A stretch of DNA of 64,000 bases from NCBI GenBank assembly GCA_030248295.1, contig JASANH010000821.1, forward strand, positions 186,001 to 250,000, read 5' to 3'. Shown piece by piece: positions 33,756 through 43,631 of the stretch. How positions within the stretch are numbered: position 1 is the first letter of the stretch; every line of letters starts with the position of its first letter. The notes below the pieces were generated by a model. It was not told where the DNA came from. It saw only the letters and a list, made by a program, of their open reading frames with translations, and did no database searches. The position numbers and the translations under genes are program-made. This DNA comes from Mesodorylaimus sp. YZB2_4. Taxonomy: Eukaryota > Nematoda > Enoplea > Dorylaimida > Dorylaimidae.

Positions 33756-34019
33756 TGAAGGCTTATAAGTGCAACATGGACCATGAAGTAAAGCCCCCTA
33801 AGGTACAAAGTGAACGCCCTGACTGGATTTGTAGGAAACTGGCATGGTGTATGCTCTCACATTTGCCGCTCACCTGATAAAATGGAAAGGTCCCCACAAA
33901 GTAGGAGCTACTCCTGCTACTAAAGTGCTGCTCTGCCATAAAGTGAGCAGATCCAAACAGTTCCCACCAAGGAGGACCTGCTCTTGCCAAGAAATGAGCA
34001 CCTCTGAGCAGCTCTCCAC

Positions 34020-34570
34020 CAAGGAGGAACTGCTCCTGCAACAAAATGAGCAGCTCCGAGCTGCTTCCCACCAAGAAGGAGCTGCTCTTGTCACTAAATG
34101 AGCAGCTCCGAGCTGCTCCCACCAAGGAGGAGCTGCTCCTGCCACAAAATGAGCAGCTCCGAGCTGCTCCCCACCAAGGAGGAACTGCTCCTGCAACAAA
34201 ATGAGCAGCTCCGAGCTGCTCCCCACCAAGGAGGAACTGCTCCTGCAACAAAATGAGCAGCTCCGAGCTGCTCCCCACCAAGGAGGAACTGCTCCTGCCA
34301 CAAAATGAGCAGCTCCGAGCTGCTCCCCACCAAGGAGGAGCTGCTCCTGCCACAAAATGAGCAGCTCCGAGCTGCTCCCCACCAAGGAGGAACTGCTCCT
34401 GCCACAAAATGAGCAGCTCCGAGCTGCTCCCCACCAAGGAGGAGCTGCTCCTGCAACAAAATGAGCAGCTCCGAGCTGCTCCTCACCAAGGAGGAGCTGC
34501 TCCTGCAACAAAATGAGCAGCTCCGAGCTGCTCCCCACCAAGGAGGAACTGCTCTTGTCACTAAACGAGC
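34020..34570 (-). repeat. 52-bp minisatellite, right arm
   Basis: The inverted counterpart of 31400-32110, with about ten units against about thirteen. Variant order partly matches the left arm near the outer and inner edges, as expected after internal deletion of units. Confidence 0.95.
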
Positions 34571-34669
34571 AGCTCTGAATGCTCCGCTGTAGGTTTCGAT
34601 GACATGTATGTCTGCGCGTTCAAATAATCCATTGTCTTCACTGTGCACACTCGACCCTCTTTCTAAACT

Positions 34670-34740
34670 GCCCCCGTGGCGCAACTGGTAGAACTTTCGA
34701 CTTCCAATCGGGTGAGGCGGGTTCGGATCTTGACGGATGC
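34670..34740 (+). tRNA. tRNA-Gly-like sequence (UCC) in the right arm, probably degenerate
   Basis: The mirror copy of 31217-31287, with one change in the B-box (GGTTCGGATCT instead of GGTTCGAATCT). That base is normally essential for pol III, so this copy is likely weaker. The acceptor stem mismatches are the same in both. Confidence 0.6.
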
Positions 34741-35130
34741 AAAACTTTTCACTTTTCTAAAATCATTGTTCATCAATGGTTGATTAAACATGTGTGATAT
34801 GATGAGAAGATCATGTGGCGCGATTGAAGCTTGATTTACCGACTGGTCGATGATAAGGTTCAGCTAATGACTAGATAGTGATAAGGTTCAGCTAATGACT
34901 AGATATTGATAAGGTTCAGCTAATGACTGATAAGGGGGCTCACAGTGATAAGAGGGGTCTCAAAGGACTGACGATTATTAGCGTGGTAAGCTAATTAAGG
35001 CCCTGCGGGGCTTGGGCTTTCAGCTAGTGGTCAGTGGCTTAGGGTGATAATAAGCTGGTATGATAAGCTGGGGGGGGCTTCGACCGCAGCTAGCTGCGCG
35101 CGCGCGACGCACACATATACTACTAGCGAA

Positions 35131-35700
35131 GCTGGAAAGACAAGCATAGAATTCCATGTCGGTTCCTGAATATCCGTTCTGAAACTCACATTTGAAGACT
35201 AGAAATGGCTGACCGTGAACTGAGGCTACTTTGCTTCGTTGTTTTACGATATCACGAGTTCCTAAAAACTTCTCTTCAAGGATTACAAAATGGGATCTAT
35301 CGTCACATACTGTACACCTTGCTGTCTTTGATTGCAGCCTGCCAAGGCGAGTGTCATACCATGTTTGTAAGTTGTGTCTGAAAAACTTTTAACTTTAGCT
35401 TCTGGAGAGCCGACGGTGTGCGCCAACAACATGAAAGAAGCGAAAAAAGCAGGAGTCGATGTTGGACAGCCAAAAGGTACAGTATTTACTGTTTAGTTAG
35501 AGAGAAATTGACTTCTAAAAACTTTTCTTCTTCCATGGCAACTAATTACAGTTACAAGATATGGCAAACAGGTGCAAGTATTTGAAATAAAACTTGCTCA
35601 TTCTATATCATTCTGCCTAAACCCCAAAAAGCAAAAACAAAGTAAAATGTCTGCACCCGTGCTTGTGTATGGCAAGGTTAATGCCCAGAGCGGATGACGA
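35131..35700 (+). pseudogene. Small secreted-family pseudogene, P4
   Basis: A copy of P3 (50898-51392), flank included. Exon 1 begins at the ATG at 35290 but a deletion of about 26 bp shifts the signal peptide out of frame. The GC-donor (CAAG|GCGAGT) is retained. Exon 2 (TVCANNMKEAKK..., about 35400-35476) is open. The intron 2 acceptor has changed from CAGGGC to ATGGCA. Exon 3 stops matching near 35697 in the middle of YGKVNAQ. The Polinton-like element interrupts its 5' flank. Confidence 0.8.
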
Positions 35701-36055
35701 TGCTGGCTGGAGGCTGCGTTGCATTTTTTGCACATACTGTATGGCCAAGCAAAGTTATTAACTGAATAATTTATCGAGTATTGGTCAATTATGTCCATCG
35801 GCGAGGGCGGCTTAACCGACGAAGATGAATCATCGACCAGCCTAGTGACCCTGAGGTGTTCCCGGTGACCAAAACGATCGAAACACAGCCGCCAGTAGAG
35901 GCTACGTCCCCTGGACTCTACTACTGAAATTCCTAAGATAAAGTGAGTCAAAGATGTGCTTGGGAAAAGAGCGTGGAAAAAATTGGCTAACCGAGTAAGT
36001 GGTTTCTGTTTCATTGCTAATGTGATTGCTTTCTTATCCTGACCTGTTTTCGTAT
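35701..36055. other. Unassigned sequence
   Basis: An open frame on the minus strand (to 36014) lacks a family signature. Possibly remnant of the MULE 5' region or another gene; I cannot tell. Confidence 0.3.
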
Positions 36056-36735
36056 GGGGCCATCCATAAAGGTCGACCGCAGTCTAAGTCAAATGGTGGA
36101 CGCCCACCCAAGGAATTGGGAAACTATCCTCGAACACCAGTCGGGAAGGTCCCTAAGCTAGCGATAAGCCCAAGCCCCCTCTCACTCAGTACGCCCTCAT
36201 GTGGAGGTGCCTCCAGTAAAGACACAGGGAACCTGCCGTGAGAGCTGTTCACCTCTTGGGATAGGTCGGGATCGCCTTTTTCCGGGATTGGGATCAGGGC
36301 AAGCCCGATCGGGATCAGGATTTTTTGTTTGAGGGCGTACATTGTTTGCACACACGAAGGAGATGAGTCTTTTTTTCTCACTAAAGCACACTTTAGTCAT
36401 CCAGATTTCTTTAAGCTTTTTATCAGGTCGACTTTAAGTCATTATAAATAAGCTGATATTGATTAATACATTCGCAGCTTCGATACGCGTCCTGCAAATT
36501 TAGCCTGGGCCGAGTAAAATCAGTGTTGCTATCATTATCGATTTGAGCTGAAGTTGCCGTTGCCTCTTCATCGCAGATACGATGGATCCGAGTGTACCTA
36601 GCGTGCCTATGCATATCATAATTATTAGCAGAATCCCGATGCCCCAATGTCAGGATCAGGATCGTAATTGGGAGGGGTCAAATCCCGAAGGTATCGTGAT
36701 TCCAACCTATCCCTAGTCACCTCACAGCCTCGCTG
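36056..36735 (+). mobile_element. TIR element, X family, truncated copy
   Basis: It begins with the family end GGGGCCATCCATAAAGGTC and then GACCGCAG. The interior shares GGACGCCCACCCAAGGA, CCTCGAACACCAGT, the GCCCTCATGTGGAGG block and the TTTATCAGGTCGACTTTAAG segment with copies at 45.9-47.5, 48.2-48.5 and 60.6-62.4 kb. No matching right end was found. Confidence 0.7.
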
Positions 36736-36925
36736 CGCGCGTGCTATCTGCTACGCACTACAGGCTACGCGCGAAGTATGGAGGACCGCTACATGCTACC
36801 CAACTACAGGCTACAGTAGCAGCTCAACGCTACACGAATGTTCCGCGCTATCGAATTTGCATCGAATTTGGTGATGGTTATGCGATTCGATAAATGGAAT
36901 CAACAAGCTAGATCGGCCCATTTTA

Positions 36926-37470
36926 ATGAAAGATTTCAGTCGAGTCATTTATTCAATGACTGAAGGAGAGGCTGAGCAGTGGTATACCGAAGCTGTTCAC
37001 TCTGGACTTCGACGTCGCTATGATAATTGGGTCAAGCATATTACTGATCACTATTGGGCACCTTTGGAACGTCGAGCATTATGGTGTTTAGCCTATCGAA
37101 AATCGTCCGCAGTGCGAGGGAATCACACCAACAATTCCGTCGAGGTTGCCATACGGCTTTTCGAAGACATAGTTTTGACGAGGTTTAATGTTTATTACAT
37201 GGCAACCTTCCCCCTCCCCAATTTGAATCTTGCCTCCTTTGTAGGACAAGGGCTTTCAACGTGATCGCATTGGTTGATTTTGTTGTTTCGATAATGGAGA
37301 AATACTACGAGCGACGTCTTCGTCAGTTTTCTCTATCGCGAAATACTCGGCAGCACTTGTTGTTGAGACAAGCATTGGTGAAAGCTAGATCAGTGGACGC
37401 GAACCACATCGAATGCATTGGAGACGGCTTTTACGGGGTGAAAAGCTCATCACGAGATGAGTTCTACTAC
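36926..37470 (+). pseudogene. MULE-type transposase, 5' part (interrupted)
   Basis: Exon to 37182, a 62-nt intron (37183-37244), then an exon running into the CACTA insertion at 37471. It reads EGEAEQWYTEAVHSGLRRRY..., NNSVEVAIRLFEDIVLTR, then AFNVIALVDFVVSIMEKYYE and ends DEFYY at the insertion. This is the region before the SWIM zinc finger in MULE transposases. Sequence upstream of 36926 does not give the expected catalytic domain, so the gene seems truncated at its 5' end too. Confidence 0.65.
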
Positions 37471-37862
37471 CCGCATTTTCACTCTGCGTAACTTCTGGGT
37501 AAGTCAGAATAAGATCTGAGTATCACATAAATTTCTGAGTAATTTCTGTATAAGCATCTATTTCTGAGTAAGACTTCAGAAGTTCTTAGCATCTCCGAAT
37601 AGTATAGAGGCCCAACATAAATCTGAGTAAGACTGAGGAAGTTCTTAGCATCTCTAAATACTGCACAAGCCCAAAATGAAACTGAGTAAGACTTTATAAT
37701 TTCTTAACAAGTCTTATAAGTAAGAATCAGTCATAATCCATTTCTGGCTATGTGATGCGGGCTCGCGTTGCGCATGGTTTGGAAAATATTGGACACTAAA
37801 GCCGCTGTAAACCGTACATCCACTCAAAGCTTTTACTCGAGAACTTCAAACAGTGGGAAATT

Positions 37863-40335
37863 TCAATTGTGTTCAAAAGTCATACATTCCTCCATCAATA
37901 AAATTCGATCACGAAAATCAAGTACTATACACCTTTTTTTCAAGTTCTGCAGTTCCACAATTCGATACACAGTTGATAACTCAGCCAGATGAAACATATT
38001 TCCATAAGGGCGCGTATCTACCCACAAATCAGCCAACAAAACATTCTTACACGGTGGAATTGAGTCAATCAAAGCGTTGAGTATACGCAGTTCTTTACAT
38101 AAAACGTAAACGCGACCAGATCGAATGAAAATTTTATAAATGACAGCATAAAACAAAGCGTCCCCATCGGAAAATTGGCCGACATGTGAGCACGTTTTCT
38201 TTCCATCTTCGAAACCTTTAGTCCTGACTGCCATCGAAAATACTTTCGCACTGACAACTGTTGATATGCTGGAAACTTGATCGCCAAAGGCTAAGAGCAA
38301 TGCAGACTTTTCTTTATCCTCCAAGGGTGTGGCCATGACTTTTGACGTCAACTTGACCGATCCGTACCTTGTCTGACCATCATAGGTATTTTCAAACAAT
38401 TCTTCGATGATATCCACCAAGTTCTCACGTTTGCCTGCTGTATGTAACCACGACTTGACAAATTTCTCTTGATCGAATCGCCTTGCCACCTGAACCAGCG
38501 TCCCATGCGCTGAGGTGACCATATTCGCATACACATTGTTGAAATTTTCAAAAGCAAACGTCGAATAATGATGAAGCGGGCCCAAATTTCGGACAAAATG
38601 AGTCAAATGGCATGTCGCGTGACAGTTATACGTCTGGTTCTCCTCGCCAATGAAAGATGGTAATAACTGCTGCCACACGCTGACTAGATTATCTACGAAA
38701 TTTAACGAATCCAAGTCGATGACATCTGAATTTAGGCGGAAGGCGATCTCGTGGTACAAGGCTATCCAGTGAACAAAATCAATCACTTCAGCATTTTGAA
38801 CTGAATGCTCCAAAACGAAATTAACGAGGGCCGGTAACAATCCATAAAGAAGTAAATTCTTGTATTCCGATGCCTTGAAGTATGCAATCGTGTCTAAAGA
38901 TGGGATACGTCGCTGAAAATCGAAAGGAAATTTGATCTTTGTTATAAATTCATCGAGTTCTCGCTTTTGGGCCAGCCTACCAAATGTCCATGCTTTACCA
39001 GAACCTAAAACCCAGAGACAGTTGAATATAAACCAGTCCAACTGCAAACATCGCTGTCTGAATATCCAAGGTAGTGTAGACGCCCCCCAGAAAATTTTGT
39101 CTATGGGCCCTTGATATTTTCTGCGGAAATTCAAATTTCCCGCCAAAGTTTCAATTGCCCCAAAGCTATACATTTTCCAAATTTTAAATTTTTCCACCAT
39201 GCCTTCGAACAAAAAGTGAAAACCATAATGACATTACCAAACAAACTCTCCAAAATCTTATCGAATACACCTTCATACGCTTGGTGCATAAAATCGAGAG
39301 GATTCTGCAGGTGAGGATCGACCACTAATTCTGATAAGACCGAGTGTCCTTTCACCCCAAAAAAGGGGACCATAGTGCCAGCAGCAATCTCCTTATACGC
39401 CAACTTCCAGAAAGCTGAGTCCTTCAGTTCTCGAGTCTTTGAGAAGGGCCATATACGACGATTTGATTTGGAATTACCCCGAGCAACGCTGAACACTAAT
39501 CCCGGCTCCTTGCAATGCATGCAACCAAAAGCACCTTAAAAGAAAACATAACAGAATAAAAGCAGGGAGTGGTCACGTTACTCTTACCGTTCCACTGAAT
39601 AACATTCCAAATACTGGCGCTCGCGGGCAAGTCGAAGACGGTGCCCAAGACACGAACCCGAACATAATAATCAGTTTGACTAATTTTCGCCACAAAACCG
39701 ATTTGAGAAAGTGTTCGCAGCTGGCCAATGACAGCTTTCATCAAAATATTCCATTCCGGTTTCGTATCGCCTTGCCATAATGAAAAAAGGACTGAATTCT
39801 CAAATTTGACACGAAGTTTTGGAGGCAATTCCACAATTTGCGCATCGACTGGCCAAAAGCTGCCAGATTTTGATTTCGTAAATTTAGCCCCATCCGCATT
39901 GATCAATAAATTCAAAATCAGCTCGTTGGCCATTGGATTTGGCAAAATATTTTTTCGATAGAAATATCCACTTGAAATATCGCGAACGGCGCTCGATTTT
40001 GAACAGAATTCAGTAGTGTCTTTAAGAAACTTAAGAATTTCGTGACCATTGTGAGTCAGAATCGATTTCAGTTGCATTTCGATGTCACAATAAAAATAAG
40101 CAGACGGCTTTCTTGAAAAATCAGCTATGTTACAGTCGTGGTTTCCATCGCTCAATGAAACATGACACTTGGCGCACACGCGAGTGATTTCAGAAGTAAT
40201 TGATCCAACTTGCTTTCTAATCATTTCTTTGATCTTTCGCTGCACAATTCAGTAGAACCTGCATGTACTGGGTATAATATTCTTGCGATTAGGAATACAC
40301 ACATATCAGTCGAGACGTACCTCTAAAAGCAACAT
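37863..40335 (-). CDS. CACTA/EnSpm-type transposase, four exons
   Basis: Exons 40335-40321, 40239-39588, 39534-39238 and 39004-37863 join in phase (0,1,1) into 701 residues without a stop. Landmarks: a Cys/His cluster near the N-terminus (CAKCHVSLSDGNHDC), the INADGAKFTKSKSGSFWPV block with a catalytic-type Asp, FGCMHCKEPG, DFMHQAYEGV, KASEYKNLLLYGLLPAL, and HLTHFVRNLGPLHHYS-FAFENFNN. These blocks in this order are those of animal EnSpm-like transposases. The first exon is only five codons, so the true start is less certain. The 233-nt third intron also reads open, which can mislead gene finders. The intact frame suggests recent activity. Confidence 0.8.
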
Positions 40336-40351
40336 CGCTGACTTCGTCTGA

Positions 40352-40735
40352 TTGTCTTTCCGAAAGGGGATTAGAAGACATGGCAGGCCGTTTTCCCAAG
40401 AGGGGTTTTTGCCAAGAAAAACATCCAAAAAAGGGGTTTTTGCAAAATCACCAAAACACTTTATTTTTAGGGAAAGGGAGCCCCATGCGTGGTATTGGCA
40501 GCTTATCGAAGAAGGCCATTGCCCCTCTCTTGCGTGGTCTGTGTGGGACGAGCTCGTTCAGGATGAGGTCAAGCATATCAAACAAGATCGAGATCGAGGG
40601 ATCAGTGAAAGTATGGACGAACAATCAGCTCTACTAAAACGGATTCGTCTATTTGAAGAAAAAATTGGGCAAGGCGAAAATATTGATAAAAGTAAATACG
40701 ATCGTTTTGGTATATTGCTGGATGCTACAGACTAG
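40352..40735 (+). CDS. Possible second gene of the CACTA element
   Basis: A 127-codon frame that partly overlaps, on the opposite strand, the region just upstream of the transposase start. The second half (DEQSALLKRIRLFEEKIGQ, SKYDRFGILLDATD) looks protein-like and helical; the first half is repetitive. No family recognised. Confidence 0.35.
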   Translation: MSFRKGIRRHGRPFSQEGFLPRKTSKKGVFAKSPKHFIFREREPHAWYWQLIEEGHCPSLAWSVWDELVQDEVKHIKQDRDRGISESMDEQSALLKRIRLFEEKIGQGENIDKSKYDRFGILLDATD

Positions 40736-41071
40736 TTAGTAGCGAATTATATTAATGTTAGGAGATCGACATTGACCGTTAGCGATAGGAACTTCTTAGC
40801 TGCTATTTCATGTCACAGTGAATAATAAAGTTGTCTGATGCGGACTTGTGAAGGAGCTTGCGCGATATAAAACACCAGGTAAGATGATCAGAGTTAGTTT
40901 GCTTGGTAGCTAAGATCTTACTCAGTCTTACGCAGAAAAGTCATACATTTCTTACTAAGACTGACTAACTTCTGCATAACTCTGACTAACTTCTTTCCGA
41001 CGATCTGAGTAGGTCTAGCTAAGAAAATTACTCAGATCTTAGTCAGAAATGGCGAAAGTCGCGAATGCGGG

Positions 41072-41904
41072 TACATTGATCTTCAATCAGGTGTATGTTC
41101 CTGCTCAATGGGTGTGTTCGGCGCTTCCTGCAAACATCAAGCAGCGATTTACCTTCACCAAAGAATCGAATTTCCTTCTATGCCCCCAGTGACAAAGCAC
41201 GCTCGGCGCGAAACGGCCGTCTTGGCCATCGGAAATGCGGCTAAAGATGTGGAATTTTATCGTGAGCTGGATGTAAGTAAATGCATATGAGCAATCATGG
41301 TTCGTAGCTCGTGATGAGTTTATGCGCTCAAGTTTTTCCATTTTCTTGCAGGAAGAGGAGGACGACCATCGGCAGCAGCACGACACACCTGCGAACTCGG
41401 AGGTGGGGATTGAATCAGTGGGCCCATGTTCATTGATTCCCGCTGACGAATGCAGTGTGGGCAGTGCCGGCGCAACCAATTATTTCGAGCCACGAGAGGA
41501 ATCGAGTGAAAACACAATCCAAATCGAGTGTCTTTTTCTAGGCTGAAAAAGCGCAATCAAATGTGCTGGCGCTCTTGAAATCAAAGTTTAACGAGTTTGG
41601 TAACGACCCTAATATCATCGCTGGAATTAACAAGTTTGGCGTTAGATTATCAAAAATGCGGACAGCGGCCCAGCTGGCGACGTTTTTACACACTGCCGGG
41701 CCAACTATTGGGAAATTGGACCGTTTAAATGCTGGTGTACGTGTTCAGCCAACTAGCATAGCACAACGTCGTCCTGGGTTAACTCGTGGATCGAAAAAGT
41801 TACAGCAAGGAAGGAGGTCGACTGCTTATGGTCAGCCGCCTCAAAAGAAAAGGAAACATGATTTGAAAGCCAATGTGCTGAGAAACCAAGCGAATGGACA
41901 TTAG
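41072..41904 (+). pseudogene. MULE-type transposase, 3' part with SWIM zinc finger
   Basis: Directly after the CACTA element the frame continues YIDLQSGVCSCSMGVFG and ASCKHQAAI, a SWIM finger (C-x-C ... C-x-H). A donor follows at 41274 and an acceptor near 41352 opens an acidic exon (EEEDDHRQQHD). The last exon (from about 41554) encodes RRPGLTRGSKKLQQGRRS and ends QPPQKKRKHDLKANV, the basic tail common in such transposases. The split by the CACTA element makes the gene non-functional unless the insert is removed. Confidence 0.75.
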
Positions 41905-43230
41905 CGTTGAATGTATGAATGTGCTGGAAAGCGAAGTAAAAATTCGAGTAGGGCGCCTGTGCACGGCTACTGATGTGCAGGCAGAGTCGCGCGACCGCGC
42001 ACGTGCTTTCGTTGCGGTCACAAAGTGTCGCGGGAGGACGCGACACGAACTTTCTATCTATTCCTAGGCTTAGGCTTAGTCTGGCGCTTCCTTTTTTGCA
42101 GATTCGTCTGACTAAAAAATGCTTGTCTCCGTTAGCCGTGTCTTCTAAAGCGTGCGGGGATAGTAAACACATCCTGCTCGTTAAATCCCGCGTCGACCTC
42201 CCGGCTCTAGCGCTGTGCCCTTCCCAAAAACTTCGTGTCGATCGTCTGTGACTGCGCACATCATTCCGAGCTCAGCACAACGGGAGTATAGCGTCATGAT
42301 TGAGGAATAATTGCAGATCTTTTTCGTAAGAGCCATGTGGTCGTACTGACATTTTCTGTTAGCCGTGCTTCGCACCGCAGCTCATGACCTTCGAACCTTT
42401 CGGGAATTGTTGGGGTCTATCGGAATTTTATCGGTTTAATTGTCGAATGGATTTTGTTGCGTCAAACTTTGTGTGATATTGGGTAATTCAGTTTTATCTA
42501 GTTTATGTATAAAAGGTTTTGCGTTACTCATCGGGTCCGTTTTTCGGTTGTAGTCCTAACTTCGGAGCTAGCTGCGAGACAAAGAAATTTTGTGTACGCT
42601 GAGGGCAGTTGTCAATTTGTTTGTCGGCATCTCACCGGAAGTAGGTTGGAGGGCGAGGGACGGTAGCAGCCCCTGCGAAGTGGTTGCAGGCCAGTGCGAC
42701 CATCACGGCATTGGCGGACCTACCGTAAGGATTAGGCCCAACGGCGGTTGAATGCTGACTGGCTAAAAGCGCGCGCCGGTCGCTGATTTCGAAATTTCTC
42801 TGTGATTTAGGATCTGGTTTTTTCGGATTTCTTTGCGTTTTAAATTCATCGATCGGATAACAATGAGTGGACAAAAATTCCCTGGACGCGGTCGGTCTTT
42901 GATACACCGAAAGTTGAAAGTCCCCCGACGAGGAAGGCGGGCGTCGGACGTACCCCAGAGGCTGTTGATGTTTGCTGTGGCAGGTTGAACAACCACCACC
43001 GCCGTAAGTAGTATAGACCTATCATTCTTGCCCTGTGGTAGGTTCTGATACGAAGTTTTCGTGCGAGCTTCTTTCTGTAACTGATATCCGGATCCTCCTG
43101 TAGAAAGATCTTATTCTTTCTGGGTTGAACAGACAGAAATTTCCATTATAGTAAAGTTTTTTCCACTAGGGGTCGCAACATTTTTGGTGACACCGGTGGG
43201 ATAGTCGGTTGGTCGACGGATTCAAGAACA
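41905..43230. other. No recognised gene
   Basis: No coding exon supported. A TATA-like TATAAAAGG at about 42508 is followed by sequence that could be the start of a transcript or an LTR, but I found no second copy to define an LTR. Confidence 0.35.
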
Positions 43231-43631
43231 ATGGCATCAGCGGTCGGGGTCTTCAAGTAAGGGATATCAGTTGACACTGTATTCAGAGTGTTCTATGTTT
43301 CTGTTGTTTATAGGCCAGACGACCACCTGATTTGGCAATTTTCGCTGGAAAAGTATCATTCGAAATTGAACTTGGCCTTTTCGGCTAAATTTCCAGATGT
43401 GCCGCCAATAGTATGATGACCTTATTAGAATGGCACTACAAAAGTAAAATGAGATAAATTGCTTTTCAGGTAAAATTCGAGCAGGCGATACCTAGTCATC
43501 CAAAGATCGATGCTGTGTAAGTAACAGTTATCCGATTTGGAGCAGCGGGCGGAGAATGGAGTCCAGAAATGAATGTACGCGATATGCTGGAAGTGGTGTT
43601 GAAGATGCTCGATGATGGACGTACACCATAG
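43231..43631 (+). pseudogene. UEV/E2-like (ubiquitin-conjugating fold) gene remnant
   Basis: Exons 43231-43256, 43314-43410 and 43470 onward join in phase (2 and 0): MASAVGVFK, then PDDHLIWQFSLEKYHSKL, FSAKFPDVPPI, VKFEQAIPSHPKIDAV. The FP..PP.VKFE...P.HPKID arrangement resembles the beta-sheet and flap of E2 or UEV proteins. No catalytic Cys is visible. An in-frame TAA at 43518-43520 is followed, in the same frame, by GEWSPEMNVRDMLEVVLKML, which fits the next E2 helix. So the gene is either broken by that stop or truncated. It could be a diverged RWD-fold protein instead. Confidence 0.45.

Larger units (their letters stand above)
30835..35124. mobile_element. Polinton/Maverick-type long-inverted-repeat element (non-autonomous)
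   Basis: A 4290-bp element flanked by the 6-bp duplication AGCGAA (30829-30834 and 35125-35130). Both ends begin AGTAGTATATGTGTGCGTCG. The arms are near-identical inverted repeats, 30835-about 32695 and about 33572-35124, differing mainly in minisatellite copy number. A 6-bp duplication, AG/CT termini and very long inverted repeats are the hallmarks of Polintons. No polymerase, integrase, protease, ATPase or capsid gene is present, so it would depend on proteins from elsewhere. The unique centre (about 875 bp) encodes one zinc-finger protein. A foldback-type element is the alternative, but its target duplication is usually longer. Confidence 0.8.
37471..41071 (-). mobile_element. CACTA/EnSpm-type DNA transposon with open transposase
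   Basis: The ends are CCGCATT on the left and AATGCGG(G) on the right, flanked by TAC (37468-37470 and 41072-41074; equivalently a TA duplication with CCCGCATT termini). Subterminal repeats of the CTGAGTAAGACT type lie at 37490-37740 and in inverted form at 40905-41045, as in CACTA elements. Removing the element and one TAC restores an unbroken MULE reading frame across the SWIM finger. Confidence 0.85.

Noticed and set aside
30835-35124. CRISPR array or bacterial island
   Set aside because: The repeats are tandem without unique spacers, and the window is clearly eukaryotic (introns, tRNA-derived SINEs).
32763-35130. Reading the right arm as an assembly duplication of the left
   Set aside because: The arms differ in minisatellite copy number, single bases in the tRNA-like copy and C-run length, and both junctions carry the same 6-bp target sequence, as expected for a real insertion; long reads would settle it.
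39131-39237. Apparent frameshift in the CACTA transposase near 39212
   Set aside because: A 233-nt GT-AG intron (39237-39005) with matching phase explains the change; the extra open sequence is intron.
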